A stretch of DNA of 64,000 nucleotides from positions 10,062,985 to 10,126,984 of the forward strand of contig CM041196.1 in assembly GCA_023078555.1 (NCBI GenBank), in the 5' to 3' direction. The stretch is from Ulva prolifera. Taxonomy: Eukaryota > Chlorophyta > Ulvophyceae > Ulvales > Ulvaceae. A program made the position numbers and the translations under genes. The notes under the pieces were generated by a model. That model saw nothing but the letters and a program-made list of their open reading frames with translations. It had not been told where the DNA came from and ran no database searches. Below, one piece after another: positions 31,115 to 41,325 of the stretch. Positions within the stretch are counted from its first letter, which is position 1; each line of letters starts with the position of its first letter.

Positions 31115-32944
31115 TACACGGCAGCTGCTTTGAAGGGTGGCCAGGGTCCTATTTAAGGTGACCACTGTCCTGTGGCGGCTACCGTCACACCTCGTGCGGT
31201 GTAAACCTGGCATGACATGTCCGTGGTCCCTCCGCCACGCTTCGCCGGTGCACCGCGGTGGCGCTAGTACTTGTGGCGGTACGCTGTACAAAGTCTAGAG
31301 CGTTTGCGCACGGCATATGATATCGATGTTTATCTCAGATATTGATCAGTGCTGTGTGACATGAACCCTCCTGCGCAGCGGCACGCCGATGTTACTGAGA
31401 ACACACGGCAGGCCTCTCAGCCAGAAACAATCCGCTTGCAAATCAGATGGCATCCTACGAACTGATCGGATTGTTGTTGAGACTATATAGTTGCTGTTTT
31501 AGCCAAGGCACTACTCCGTTCCTGTGATGTTGCAGTTGCATGTACTGCCTCGTCCGCGAGGGTGTGTGTCTGTCGCAACACATATCCACTGCAGGCGAAT
31601 ATTTATGAATGTTTGTTGATGGTCCTTTGGCGTTGGCTCGCCGGTCAATGAACTGCTAGGTGCACATGGCAATAACTCCGCAGCTGCAACTAGCTATGCT
31701 GGGCTTTAAAATTCCAAAAGCTTGCAGCAGCATCACCCGACACATAAAGTGGAGGTCGGCTGTTTGTGATTTACTTGTCACTTTGCCGTACAGTAACTGC
31801 ATCAGTTTGCATCGCAAGGCAACAGTGAGTTATGCTCCGTGAAGCCATACGTGACAACATTACTCGTCCTTGACACAAGCATTCTCGTAGGACAGTGTAA
31901 AGAATTTTTGCTTCCGTGACTTTGGCATGTGGTGCTCGCTGATTGCCATGCGCTGAGGCACTTGCAATTGAGACAAATCAACAACATAGCATTGCTGTTC
32001 GAATGCAAGCGCGAGTGGAAGCGTCATACCGTAAGTTTAGTTGGGCGAAATGTTAAGTATGTGTGCGGAGTACTTAGCACATGAGATCTGGGATCACACC
32101 TGCATGGTCAGTATCTGAGTCAGATACTTGAACCATGACCTTGTTCGACCTATACAGAGAGCTGGAATGTGTCTTCTCATTCGCGGGCTGGTGACTGCCA
32201 CGTGTCACCCCGTGCGTGCATCCGCATGTGCACATGCCTTGTGCGCTACGAGGCACGTTCACAACAATTGCAACTATTCACTAAAACGAACGACGAGACT
32301 AAAGTGCGCACAAGAAAGCACGCTGAAAGCACACGAACATTTTGCTTTGGCGTTTGACTGCCGCCCAGGAGTGACCCAGCCATCACAGCTCGCGGAGGTA
32401 AGTCTCTAGCGCAAGCAGCGTTGTCTTGAGCCTGCCAGCCCTCGCTGGGCGCCGGCAGCATCGCAAGCATTTCGCGCAAAGCACAGCGCAGCCACTGAGC
32501 CAATCAATTGCGTCTTGTGGTGCAACAGGGCGCAATCGTGTGTTTGTTTCAGCTCCTAGGCTGCGCAGTTGCACGTTGTGGAGGTGACTGCGCGCCCGTG
32601 CGGTCGACGTCATGCCCCGCTGGCGCAGGTCATGAGCCGGCGCGTGACACTACCACTGCTTAGACATGCACATGCCTGCGTCACAGGACAGTGGTCAACG
32701 TAAACATGACCGTGGCCAGGGTCATTTGATATGTTTTCACGCCATTGCATTCCCGTGCCATGCACGTGGCACGCAGGTACGCCCAAGCCCAAGTGCGTCG
32801 CCAGAGCGCACATCAGTCGCCGCAACCAGAGCCCACATCAGTCCCCCACATCACTCCCCCACAAATCAGTCCCTGCAACCAGAGCCTCTCTGTGGCGCAC
32901 CCTTGCAACTGAAGCATCGGACTCATCGCTAGCTCTGGCAGCTC
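31115..32944. other. no recognisable gene
   Basis: Only short frames without motifs. It separates LRR copy D from a small inverted-end element. Confidence 0.4.
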
Positions 32945-33552
32945 GGAGCCGAGTTGCAGTACGTTTCATGATACATTACGTTAAAATACGCGTAGGGCAT
33001 GTTGGCTCTTATTAGGGGGGCTTGAAAAGTACGATGTATAGGCTACATCGTACTTGGCCTCCGGCGCCAAGCCAGTGATGGCAAGAGTTGGTAGTGCCAC
33101 GGTCAATGTCATATGTGCTTAGGCACACTATTGCGCAGAGCAGTACAATGAATTTAATTAGATGATCAGGCCATTTAGGCTCATCATGCTATGGCATGTG
33201 CAAATAGATGTTTGCAAGGCCGTTGACAGGCCACATGCAGCATCAATTACTCTAAGAATCCTATTCAAAATCATCCGAAATCTCTTCGGGATGTTCACAA
33301 TTTGTGACTGTGATAGATCCACCAAATGCTCTAGAGTGCTCCTCACCAGACCTGCAATGCAGGGGATGTTCAAAACCTTCTTTGGAATTGTGGCTAGGGG
33401 CGACACCCCAGTGTAGAGCTCGAGACTACCCAAAGCCGCTTTCGTCTGAAATGAACGAGCTCACTACACGCTGATAAAGTACGTTAAAATATAATATGCG
33501 TATCAAACGCACCGAATCAAAAGATACGTGTATTAATGCAACTCTGGCTCCA
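32945..33552. mobile_element. candidate MITE-like element with inverted ends
   Basis: GGAGCCGAGTTGCA at 32945-32958 is nearly the reverse complement of TGCAACTCTGGCTCC at 33538-33552 (one extra base). Both ends continue with ACGTTAAAAT-type AT-rich sequence facing inward. A perfect 12-bp hairpin lies at 33027-33055. Related end sequence is seen in the element at 39997-40480. It has no transposase. Confidence 0.45.
33027..33055. repeat. perfect hairpin, 12-bp arms, 5-nt loop
   Basis: AAGTACGATGTA (33027-33038) and TACATCGTACTT (33044-33055) are perfect complements separated by TAGGC. Confidence 0.9.
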
Positions 33553-33849
33553 GGGGTGACTCAGGTAGCCATGGCCTTCCGCACACAAACACTCATGCAT
33601 GGCAGCAGAGCGACAGTAACAAAAGTTGCACAAGCCCGGCGCCAGCACCGCGGACTTCCTCCACCGCGGCCATATACCCGGTACACCCCGCCGCTTCTCC
33701 CGTGCCATGTCATCACCAGCTTTTCCGTGAGCTCTCACAACAATTCAGGAGCAACGTTATCAAAATTTAGCAGCAGATGTATTATGCAAGTGAGTTGCCG
33801 GAGACCCCCCATGAGGTGATTGAGCCCGGCGGCCTCGTCGATTGTACTC

Positions 33850-33950
33850 TCGGTGTCATGAGTTCCATCGAATCTAGGTCAAAGCTAGTCAAAGCACTCA
33901 ACTGTGCAGCGAGAGCTACGCGCACCTCTAACAAACATCTAGTTTGTTAC
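33850..33950 (-). mobile_element. short antisense fragment of the copia-type gag
   Basis: About 100 bp on the minus strand is closely related to 22905-22990: both encode RVALAAQLSALTSFDL followed by E.MT. It is a scrap of the same retroelement family, lying at the 3' edge of LRR copy C. Confidence 0.75.
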
Positions 33951-36251
33951 ATTCGGCGGCACTCCCATGCACACAGAGGCATTGGACCGTGAGTTCCCAA
34001 GCATCCGGCACAGGCTTGATGTAAAGAAGTCCGACATGAGAATGTAGCCGTTGTCCATCAAAACTATGAAGGCCAACGTCTCGTGTGCAAGCTGGTGCAT
34101 TGAATGCACGTGATGGCCAAGGGACCGCGGAGCGCTGTAAAGTGGGTGCCTGCTGCAAAGGCGCATGCGAGAGTTTCGGCTGCAGGCATGGAAGGATTGC
34201 GATGGCGGGCAGTGCCGGCCATAAAAGACAGACGCCTCGGCCCGGCAAGCAACAGCTGTTGCAATCCGAGAAGCTCGGATGTTGCTTTGGCAACGGCTCC
34301 ACGAACTTGCGCATAGCCACACATGCCAACAAGGAACAAGATGGAGAGCCCGTAGGCCATTCCGCGCTGCGCGCCGGAACAACATGTTTGAGTCTAACGC
34401 ATGGATGGTCGCCCTGGAGGACGACTTTGAGGGCGTGCATAAGTGGCATCCATGCAACTGCGCGCCCCATTCATTGCACGTTGTTGCGGAGCCAACAGCA
34501 AAACCTGCGGGAAGGTGAGCCAAATCAGCAACGCGGCGCTCGAGCGCGACCGAGGCCGCCCCGGCCAACTGCGTGCACTCTAACATTTATGTTCAGATCC
34601 ATGTCACACACCAACGGAACAGCGGCGACCGTGGCGAGCAGCTGTTGTGGAAGACGCTTACAAAAGTTATGCGAGTAATGCATATGTATACAGAGTTAAA
34701 ACCAACACAAACCTGAAAGAAAATACATTATCAAATAGTATATCTCCCCTTAGACCGAATCCTTATAGGAATGACCATGTTGTGAATAAAAAAAAAAATC
34801 TTGTATGCTTTGACAATCCAGGCCCCTGAAGGTTCCAGGAACTGACGGTGCGCTACGGATAACGCGTCACTGACAGCATGCTCGACGTCGCCCCCCTCAG
34901 CGCGTGTATTTTAGCAAACGCCACCAAAGTCTAGTCTGATCGCCGTCACGCATTTCAATCGCGGCAGCGTGTCGGCGACACACACAGCTTCCCTGGCGAG
35001 ATGGATCGAGGCGTCAAAGTCCTCGTCTATGCTTGCCTGTACGGCGAGCATGCGGAGGCGGGCGGGCATGGCGACTAGAAGCGGCTGCATGCCTGCGTAT
35101 GGTACAAGCGCCGCATACATGAGATTCAGTGCCACGCATCAGGCAATTGAGGGGACCTCTGTCACGACTTACACCGCCGCACGCTGCTTAGCTGCGCCAC
35201 ACTCTTGGTTGTAACGGCCTTGAAGGTTGGGGGTAGCACTGGCACGTATCATATGACATGATCGAGTCATGATCGAGCAGAGCGACCTTGCCCGGCAGTC
35301 CAAGGCGGGCGGGCCAAGCTAGAACCACACGCCTTCATGCCGAGGCAAAAAATGCATCAACGAATTGCACCGCACAAATATGGAGGAAGAATATCATTGA
35401 TATTCTCGTAAGAGGATTCTCCTTCAGGCACACAGTACGATGGATGCTCATGCGGTCTTAGCAAATTGGGTCCACGGAGGTGGCTGCGGCACGCTTGAGC
35501 CCGAATATCGTGTTTGTGAATCCTGGCTCTCAGGAAGCGGCTATACATGCATCGTGCTATTGTAAGTGTTGCACAGCATGCGCAGCACAACACAGGGGGC
35601 CACGTGGCGCCGCACCTGCTCCAGCCACGGCAGAGGGTTCTCATCATTTCTGAGACACAATCCCGTTGATCCGCCGCACCTTCTGTGGCGGTCAATGCGT
35701 GGTAGCTTGAGGGTTCCGCAAGAGGAGCCGTGCAAGGGTCTGGCCTTGCGCATGGTTTAGGTATGTCGGCCGCAGTTGTGTCCGCAGCAGGTTTTGCCGC
35801 AGCGTCGAGGGCAATGATGCCCGCCGATGTGCTCGACATGTGGGGGTGGCCTTCTGCCACCACAAGAGTCGCCTCCGGCTGTGTGGGTTTTTGCCGTGGA
35901 AGTGTGCCGCCTACAGTTGCACTCGGGCGGTCAACGTTGTGGGGCACGGCTCTCTGGTCTGCTGCTATGGACATTTCACATGTGCATGCAAAACTGTGAC
36001 ACACAATTTGGCAGACAGGTTGTGGCAGATTTTCTGAGAAGGCCGGTGCAAGGGGGGCGCACGCGGGGGCGCACACAGCACAGCAGGCGCAGCAGCGACC
36101 CTACCCCCCTGAATCGCATTGCATGATGTGATGTTCCAGATCTCTGCAGTGGCTGGTGGCGTTCAGTTGTGTGTGGTCTTTGCGAGCCCCACACGAGAGG
36201 GCGCGTCTGGAAACGATCCATGGTATGTAAATTGGTGAGAGGCTCAGTCAA
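33951..36251 (-). pseudogene. LRR family copy C, decayed
   Basis: In minus-strand order it keeps the upstream exon pieces (SLLRLLCCVRPRV near 36080; DPCTAPLAEPSSYHALTATEGA near 35740; PVLCCACC near 35590), the start of the LRR exon (LMYAALVPYAGMQPLLVAMPARLRMLAV and DTLPRLKCVTAIRLDF, 35135-34911) and a later repeat (AVAWMPLMHALKVVLQGDHPC near 34440). Each matches copy A but frames break between them. An AT-rich island (about 34665-34815) is inserted in the middle. Confidence 0.75.
34665..34815. other. AT-rich island inside LRR copy C
   Basis: About 150 bp is much richer in A/T than its surroundings and includes an A11 run near 34788. It has no counterpart in copy A. It could be organelle-derived DNA or a retroposon tail; neither can be shown here. 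Confidence 0.5.
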
Positions 36252-36582
36252 TCCGCAACAACAGGGATAAGGCGCACGTCGACCCGGACATTAGTTTGCG
36301 AGGATGACAGAGAGGCCGATGTTGCTGCAAGCTTGTCAGGCAAGCGTAGAACAAACGGCCTATACATGTGTCTCCGTTGCAAAACACGCTACATATTGTG
36401 AGATATCACTATGCACGGGCTACCGTCTGACATTCACGTCCAGCGACCGTCAGCCAAGCTGTCACATACGGATATACACAAGCTGCAGTTGCATGGCATC
36501 TGCCATGGACGACAGCCGGAGTCTGACCCGTCGGTACCGCGCCAATGCAGCCCCGCAACAGCCAGCGGGTATGCGGTCACTT

Positions 36583-37960
36583 TCACGCTTTGCCAGTGCG
36601 CTGCAACAGAGAATACATCGCCCCCCCCGCCCCTCCTAGGCGCACCTCTTGCAGCTTTGGCATCGTATAAAGATCCAGCTCCAGCAGCTCCGGCTTAAGG
36701 GTTCCACATAGGTAGCTGCAGACCGGTACCCACAGAACCTCATGGCAGCGCAGTGTCAGCGTCGAGAGTTGCTCAAGCCCATCGCCAATTCTCCGAGCCC
36801 ACACCGCTGCAGGCCTGTACCCCATGCAGTTCAGCCGCTTCCCCCGAATCCCTGTGACCGCGAGCCCTGCCGCAACCTCCCACAGTGATTGCGTCGTCAC
36901 CCTGTCAAAGTCCAGCTCTAGGTGTGTCAGGCCGGTCAGCTGGCGAAGGCAGCGCGCAAGGTGGCTGAGTCCCGTGACTTGGTCGCTTGTGTTCCCGTCA
37001 GCGCTCACATGCTGACAGCAACACTGCTTTGTCAGCAGGCGCAGGCCATGCATGTGCAGTAGGCTCATTAAAAAGCTATTGTTCGTTAGGTTATAGTCGG
37101 TATATTGAACGGCAGTTAAGGCCAGTGTCAACGCCGTCACGCAGATCAGCTGCTACAGTGCTTGCGCGAAACGTTGCCCGATGTCCCTCGAGAGGCCCCC
37201 ACCGATGAGCGTGAGGTCACGGAGCGCCCTCAATCGGAGCCAGGATGTCATGGCGTGTGCCAGAGCGCTGGCAGAGGGGATGGCACGGACTCCCCGGGGA
37301 CTGCCGATCACAGCGGATACGCGCACAGGCGCTGCACGCAGCAGGTGCTGCAGGGTTGGCAGCTTGAAGATCGCATGAACCAGGGCTTCAGAGTTTTCTT
37401 CATTGACGTGGAGACCGAGGAGGTAGTGTGCGGTCAGCCAGGATACCGCGGCGAGCGCTGGCGCGATATCGCGCACAGCGCCAACAACAGCATGCAAGCT
37501 CGAGGCTGACGCACGTGGAGTGGCCCTGGAGAACGAGCTTGAGGGTGCGCATGTGCGGCATGCATACAAACGCGCGCCGAAGCGCAGGCAAATCGTAACA
37601 ATGGCCGTACAGGAGCAGCGTCAAGCGGGTCAGCTGCACGAAAGCATGGGCTCCAAGGATGCGCCCGAGCCCGTCCCAACCAGCCGGTTGTGGCCGCTGA
37701 TTGTGAGCGTTGAGCTCCAGTTCACAATGCTGCGGCATGGCGGCGATCACAGAGACCAGTTGCCACAGCTCCTGCGCTCCCCCCCTTTCTCGGCCACACC
37801 CTCGCAGCCATGCGTGTGGCCCGCATGCATGTTGGCGAAGTGCAGCGCAGACAGCAGGGGACTGCGCACACAGTGCAAAGGCACAGGATCAGTCGCAAAG
37901 AATTTCAGATGCTTTGCCAGGCATGCTCCACGTGTCTGTCAAAATGCGGTGCATGTGTGA
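36583..37960 (-). pseudogene. LRR family copy B, frameshifted LRR body
   Basis: Three minus-strand frames in series cover the C-terminal two thirds of copy A: LTRLTLLLYGHCYDLPALRRAFVCMPHMRTLKLV (37750-37400), LRDLTLIGGGLSRDIG (37569-37153) and LTHLELDFDRVTTQSLWEVA to LLELDLYTMPKLQEVRLGGA (37140-36583). Frames change at least three times, one change lying in a C8 run near 36620. After that run the other frame resumes the copy A match (DVFSVAAHW). The N-terminal part of the LRR exon is missing. Upstream lies a BTB-like exon (38234-38563). Confidence 0.8.
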
Positions 37961-38233
37961 GATGTGAATATAGCATGTAGTTGGACTCCTCTGAGCCGAA
38001 GGCAACTACTATATCACGCGCCTGTTTGCATGCAAGTAAACAAGCATCTCGTGGCAGTGGGAGGAACCTCTAGAACTGTTTCCGTCTGGAGGATCAGTTC
38101 CCGGGCTCACGGCAGCGATCGTTTACGTCACGGGTGTACGTCCCTAGGGACATTAACATGTTAATACTCAAGCACGAGCGCCTGTTGGGCAACGGGGCAA
38201 GTCAAGCAGATTGGCTTAATGTTTGCTATGCAG

Positions 38234-38563
38234 CTATGCGTTGCGCACCACTTGCTGTTGCGTGAGCTGCAATGAAGACGAGCCTAGGTGCCAGAGCAGA
38301 CCCCTCGACTCGGCGCCGATGGCCTCTAGCCACGCGTCAGCCATTGCTTCAGTCATGTGCAGGGTGACTGGGTCACCTTCAAGGGCATCCTCTGCAATGT
38401 TGGTCAGAACCGAGCTACGTTCCAGTATGTCAGGTGTCAGCAGATACACCTCGCTGTGCCCTGTCAGCTCCAGCATACCGTCTGCCTGGAAAATACCACA
38501 TGCAGAACGTGGATTGCGGTCTATAGAAATGTCTGGTTCCACATCGGAGGCGACTTGCAGGTG
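38234..38563 (-). CDS. BTB/Skp1-like exon of LRR copy B
   Basis: The minus frame reads VASDVEPDISIDRN, FQADGMLELTGHSEVYLLTPDILERSSVLTNIAED, then VTLHMTEAMADAWLEAIGAE and LWHLGSSSLQL. It parallels the exon at 45178-45660 residue by residue over about 100 positions. The pattern (a short strand, a buried helix LT.DIL.RS.VL.N, then an acidic loop and a second helix) recalls BTB/POZ and Skp1 folds. It has no intact LRR partner, so it is probably a remnant. Confidence 0.55.
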   Translation of the reverse strand, partial: HLQVASDVEPDISIDRNPRSACGIFQADGMLELTGHSEVYLLTPDILERSSVLTNIAEDALEGDPVTLHMTEAMADAWLEAIGAESRGLLWHLGSSSLQLTQQQVVRNA

Positions 38564-39849
38564 TCTTAGTACCGGTCTGGTGTGAGCATTCTGGCGCGTC
38601 CGTAGGCTGAGCGCTAAGCACATGCGAGTGCACTTGGCATGAGCTCCCAAGGATGGTCAGCAATCTGCCAATTCAACTTCGAAGTGGGATACCTAAAGCA
38701 CACACCTTGCACTTTCGTAGCCACTGCATCAAGCACACATGGCGATCAACATATAGTTGTACAACCGCAGTTCTCCCAAGTTGACAGTCGCACGATACAG
38801 CGCGCAAAGGCACAAGGCTGGCCGTAGTCAAGCCATTTATCATGCAGGGTGTCATGCAGCAGCAGGGATATGAGCTTGCAATCTCCAAACAGAGTCCCGC
38901 GTCAATCGGTGATGCAATGCACTGCAATGTCGAGGCTGCTAAGGCGCGTCGAAGATGGAGGTGGTGTGAAGAAGTGCTGGTATGCTTGACAGGCAAGAGG
39001 GGCTGCTCAGCTGCATCAATGCCAAGGGTGCGCTTTTGCTGTGGGTTCAACCACTGTTCAACCTGAGGTACTGGGTCTGGGCAAGAGAAGTTGCATCACG
39101 TGTGAGTCTTTGGATCAATTTCTCAATGTTTTGGTTGCACTGCAATGCTTTGTGGTCTCCTTGAGTGCTCTGACAGCCAGAGGCCTGAGCTTGTTCTTGT
39201 CAGCCGCATCACACAAGCATCACATGCGTGTGTGGCATCAGCCTCAGTACTATCACCACAGTCACAGTACGTACCTTGGGTACCCTGGGCCGAAAAGTTG
39301 ATGACAGACTCAGCACACGATCCCAACTGTCCAAACTCCTCAATGTCCGGTAGTCAAAAGGCAAGTGAATCCACATCTAATTTACTGTACACGCCGGGCT
39401 GAGGCGAGTGTGCGTGCGCCACTGCATTGTGATTGTACGTACATGTACATGTTGCTTGGAAAGAGGTGCTTCTGGTTAACGTTTATGCCCTTTCATTCTT
39501 CTGCTTGCAAATTATAAACAACTTGCTCCATAGAGACAGGCCCTAACCTATAATGAGCAATTGATGACCGGGGTCCTCCTGTAGACACGCCACACCGGCT
39601 CTTAAACTAGCAGCCTCGCGTAGGCTGGCCAGTCTGTGGGGCCACAGAGACGCATGCGGGAGGTATGCTGAACCAATTTCAAGACCCGAGAATGCATACA
39701 AGCATCGAGAGGACATTGTGTTCCCCCCAAAAAAAACCTTCGGGATCAAAGCAATATCGTGGCTAACAGCTGCTGACCCCCTCGAAGTCGCTGTCACTGC
39801 AACTACGTACGACACCAGCTACCACTCTGCGCGCTCAGCAGAGCGTTGC
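38564..39849. other. no confident gene; diverged 5' region of LRR copy B
   Basis: Around 38930-38985 the sequence resembles 45990-46040 upstream of copy A (shared GAAGATGGAGGTGGTGTGA-like stretch), suggesting the duplication unit includes 5' sequence. The rest holds only short frames. Confidence 0.45.
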
Positions 39850-39988
39850 CAATGCTCTGCATGCGCCAATGATCTGCATGCGCCAATGCTCTGCATGTGT
39901 CAATGCTCTGCATGCGCCAATGCTCTGCATGTGTCAATGCTCTGCATGCGCCAATGCTCTGCATGCGCGCCAATGCTCTACCTGCGCC
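39850..39988. repeat. 17-bp minisatellite
   Basis: About eight imperfect tandem copies of CCAATGCTCTGCATGCG (variant GTGT for GCGC). A further copy lies at about 40487-40504, beyond the element at 39997-40480, so that element is inserted in the array. Confidence 0.85.
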
Positions 39989-39996
39989 AATCAGAG

Positions 39997-40480
39997 TTGC
40001 ATTCCTACGCTACAAAATAAAAACCGTTAAAATAAAACACGCATACGAAACGTATGTTTCAATTTCGTTGCAAAACAAAAAACGTTGTGTAGGTAAAATG
40101 CCGTCTTGGCGCCAAGAGACTATTGCCCCATTTGCGGTGTGCAGCGATCTGTGCAGTATATGGTCTGACACAATGCATCAAATATCTACTGAAAATGTGT
40201 TGCAAGTTCAATGTGCAACGTTACTGTGGCATGTGTTGAACTGTTGTTTACAGGGCATGGTGTTACAGGCCTTGCTACGCCTCGTGGCTACGGGAGCATC
40301 AGGTTTCCGGTATGCATGGAATCCAAGCCGCATGGCTAGGGTGCAGCGCGGTGCGGATGTGCCCGGAGCCGTCTTGAAAACGTCAAGTCCCCGCGTCCCA
40401 ACGTATCATACGTTGATTTCCTACGTAAAAATAAAAACGCGTACTAAATGTATTATCGAAAGAAACGCGTAGGAATGCAA
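39997..40480. mobile_element. MITE-like element, 14-bp perfect terminal inverted repeats
   Basis: TTGCATTCCTACGC (39997-40010) is the exact reverse complement of GCGTAGGAATGCAA (40467-40480). Both ends continue inward with AAAATAAAAACG-type sequence. The 484-bp unit has no transposase and interrupts the 17-bp minisatellite. A clear target-site duplication is not visible. Confidence 0.7.
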
Positions 40481-41325
40481 TTATGGCGCCAATGCTCTGC
40501 ATGTGTTGACATGTCGGCCCATGCTGATTGCGCAGCCCAATCACTCAGCCGCGGGGTGATCAGGTTGTTTCGCGCGCACTCTTTCGCACTCGCGCCGAGA
40601 GCGAGTGAAACCGGTCGGGGGCAATGATAGGGAGGGCTGTAGTCAGCGCCTCTTCAAGACACCACGTTGGTGCGTCATGCGGCAGGGTGTGATGCAGCAC
40701 TAGTCTTTGTAGCTGCGGAAGTTGGACCACATGCGCGTGGAACATCAGCTGTGGATGCCTTCCAGCTACTTGGAGAGGGAGACAGTCACTAGTGAAACAG
40801 AGTATCCGGCCTGCAGTCCACATTGACACAGCAGATCGGCGTTGATGGGCGAGGCTGGGTGCACAACCGATGCATCTATGTCACGCAGTCACTGGTAGAT
40901 ACGTGACTGACCCCACCCAGGCAGCCTGAGGGCAAGGCTTCAAGGAGCGCCCGCCGAAGCTCGTAACACTCAGATTGTAATGTCAGCGACTGTGGCTGCG
41001 CGACTGCTGTGCACTACACGGCGGCTTCCAAGACGTGCTGTGCGTGCTGAATGTGCTCTGCGGTCGCTGGTGGCGTGCAGTTGTGTGAGGCGTTTGCAAG
41101 CACCGCACGGGAGGGGGCCAATGGATGCGATGTATGGCATGCACAGCGGGAAGAGCCTGAGTGTACAAGCTCCACTGTGGCACACATGGATGCTGGGATG
41201 CAAGGATCATGGCTGACAGGCACGTGTTCATGCCCGCGTGTCATACAAACATAGAAAAAAGGAGGCATACATGGATAATCGCCGAAAAAAATCGGAAGCA
41301 CAGTGCGCAGGCAGCGCTTCGCCCG
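40481..41325. other. mostly gene-free; faint LRR remnant (40560-40829, minus)
   Basis: A minus frame contains VVQLPQLQRLVLHHTLP, the LRR rhythm of the neighbouring family, without a clear match to one part of copy A. The rest shows no gene. Confidence 0.4.
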
